Shown: positions 5,399 to 5,468 of the stretch, one piece after another | Layout of the letters: every line of letters starts with the position of its first letter | Numbering within the stretch: position 1 is the first letter of the stretch | Source: Bacteroidales bacterium | GTDB lineage: Bacteria; Bacteroidota; Bacteroidia; Bacteroidales; UBA932 | Direction of reading: 5' to 3' | NCBI GenBank assembly: GCA_023230265.1 | Contig: JALNXR010000152.1 | Coordinates: forward strand, 1 to 5,468 | Length of the DNA stretch: 5,468 nt | The notes under the pieces: model-generated | What the model was told of the DNA's origin: nothing | The model's input: the letters and a program-made list of their open reading frames with translations, nothing else | Database searches by the model: none | Position numbers and translations under genes: made by a program

Positions 5399-5468
5399 AG
5401 GCCGGAAGGCCGGAAAGACTCCATAAGGTCAACTACCACCGCTAAACCTGGAACAAATCGTATATCGA
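5399..5468. other. Downstream end of window with a short GC-rich repeat
   Basis: Immediately after the stop codon, AGGCCGGA is repeated twice in tandem (5399-5414). GGCC-GGAA-GGCC (5400-5411) could fold as a four-pair hairpin, but no T-run follows, so I do not call a terminator. The remaining bases to 5468 show no start of a gene. Confidence 0.4.

Noticed and set aside
5400..5411. Terminator after the oxidoreductase gene
   Set aside because: The stem is four pairs and is followed by GGAAAGACTCC rather than a T-run.

Overview
The window looks like a piece of a Bacteroidota chromosome, most likely Bacteroidales. Three things point there. Two genes encode outer-membrane beta-barrel proteins of the TonB-receptor-like type common in that phylum. 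Two promoters match the Bacteroidota pattern (TTTG, 19 bases, then TAnnTTTG) rather than the E. coli one. Protein starts are preceded by A-rich leaders instead of strong Shine-Dalgarno sites. I cannot name the species.

Layout, left to right. Bases 2-508 hold the last 168 codons of a + strand outer-membrane barrel gene that begins outside the window. It converges, with only 23 bases between stop codons, on a complete minus-strand gene (532-3051) for a second barrel protein with an N-terminal beta-sandwich domain and a plug-like domain. Upstream of that gene, on the same strand, is a 96-residue single-cluster ferredoxin with an N-terminal membrane segment (3150-3440) and its own good promoter (around 3476-3506). 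A perfect 13-base palindrome lies between these two minus-strand genes.

From about 3650 the reading direction switches to +. A consensus promoter, a small leader hairpin, tRNA-Gly(GCC) at 3707-3779 and a strong intrinsic terminator form a complete one-gene transcription unit. The next 500 bases (3821-4321) carry no gene I can support, but they are structured. They hold a run of ten G, a 128-base two-tier inverted repeat with 20-base ends (3834-3961), a short direct repeat pair, a 13-base palindrome, and three perfect 19-base tandem copies (4218-4274). These lie just upstream of a complete + strand gene (4322-5398) for a flavin-dependent nitronate monooxygenase/FabK-like oxidoreductase with a C-terminal cysteine cluster. 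The last 70 bases hold only a short GC-rich direct repeat.

The genes do not form an obvious pathway. The ferredoxin and the 839-residue barrel protein could be co-transcribed (same strand, 98-base gap), but each has possible promoter signals of its own. I see no defence system, CRISPR array, transposase or SusCD pair. The most unusual part is the repeat-rich gap between the tRNA terminator and the oxidoreductase gene, which may contain a small non-autonomous mobile element and a repeated operator.
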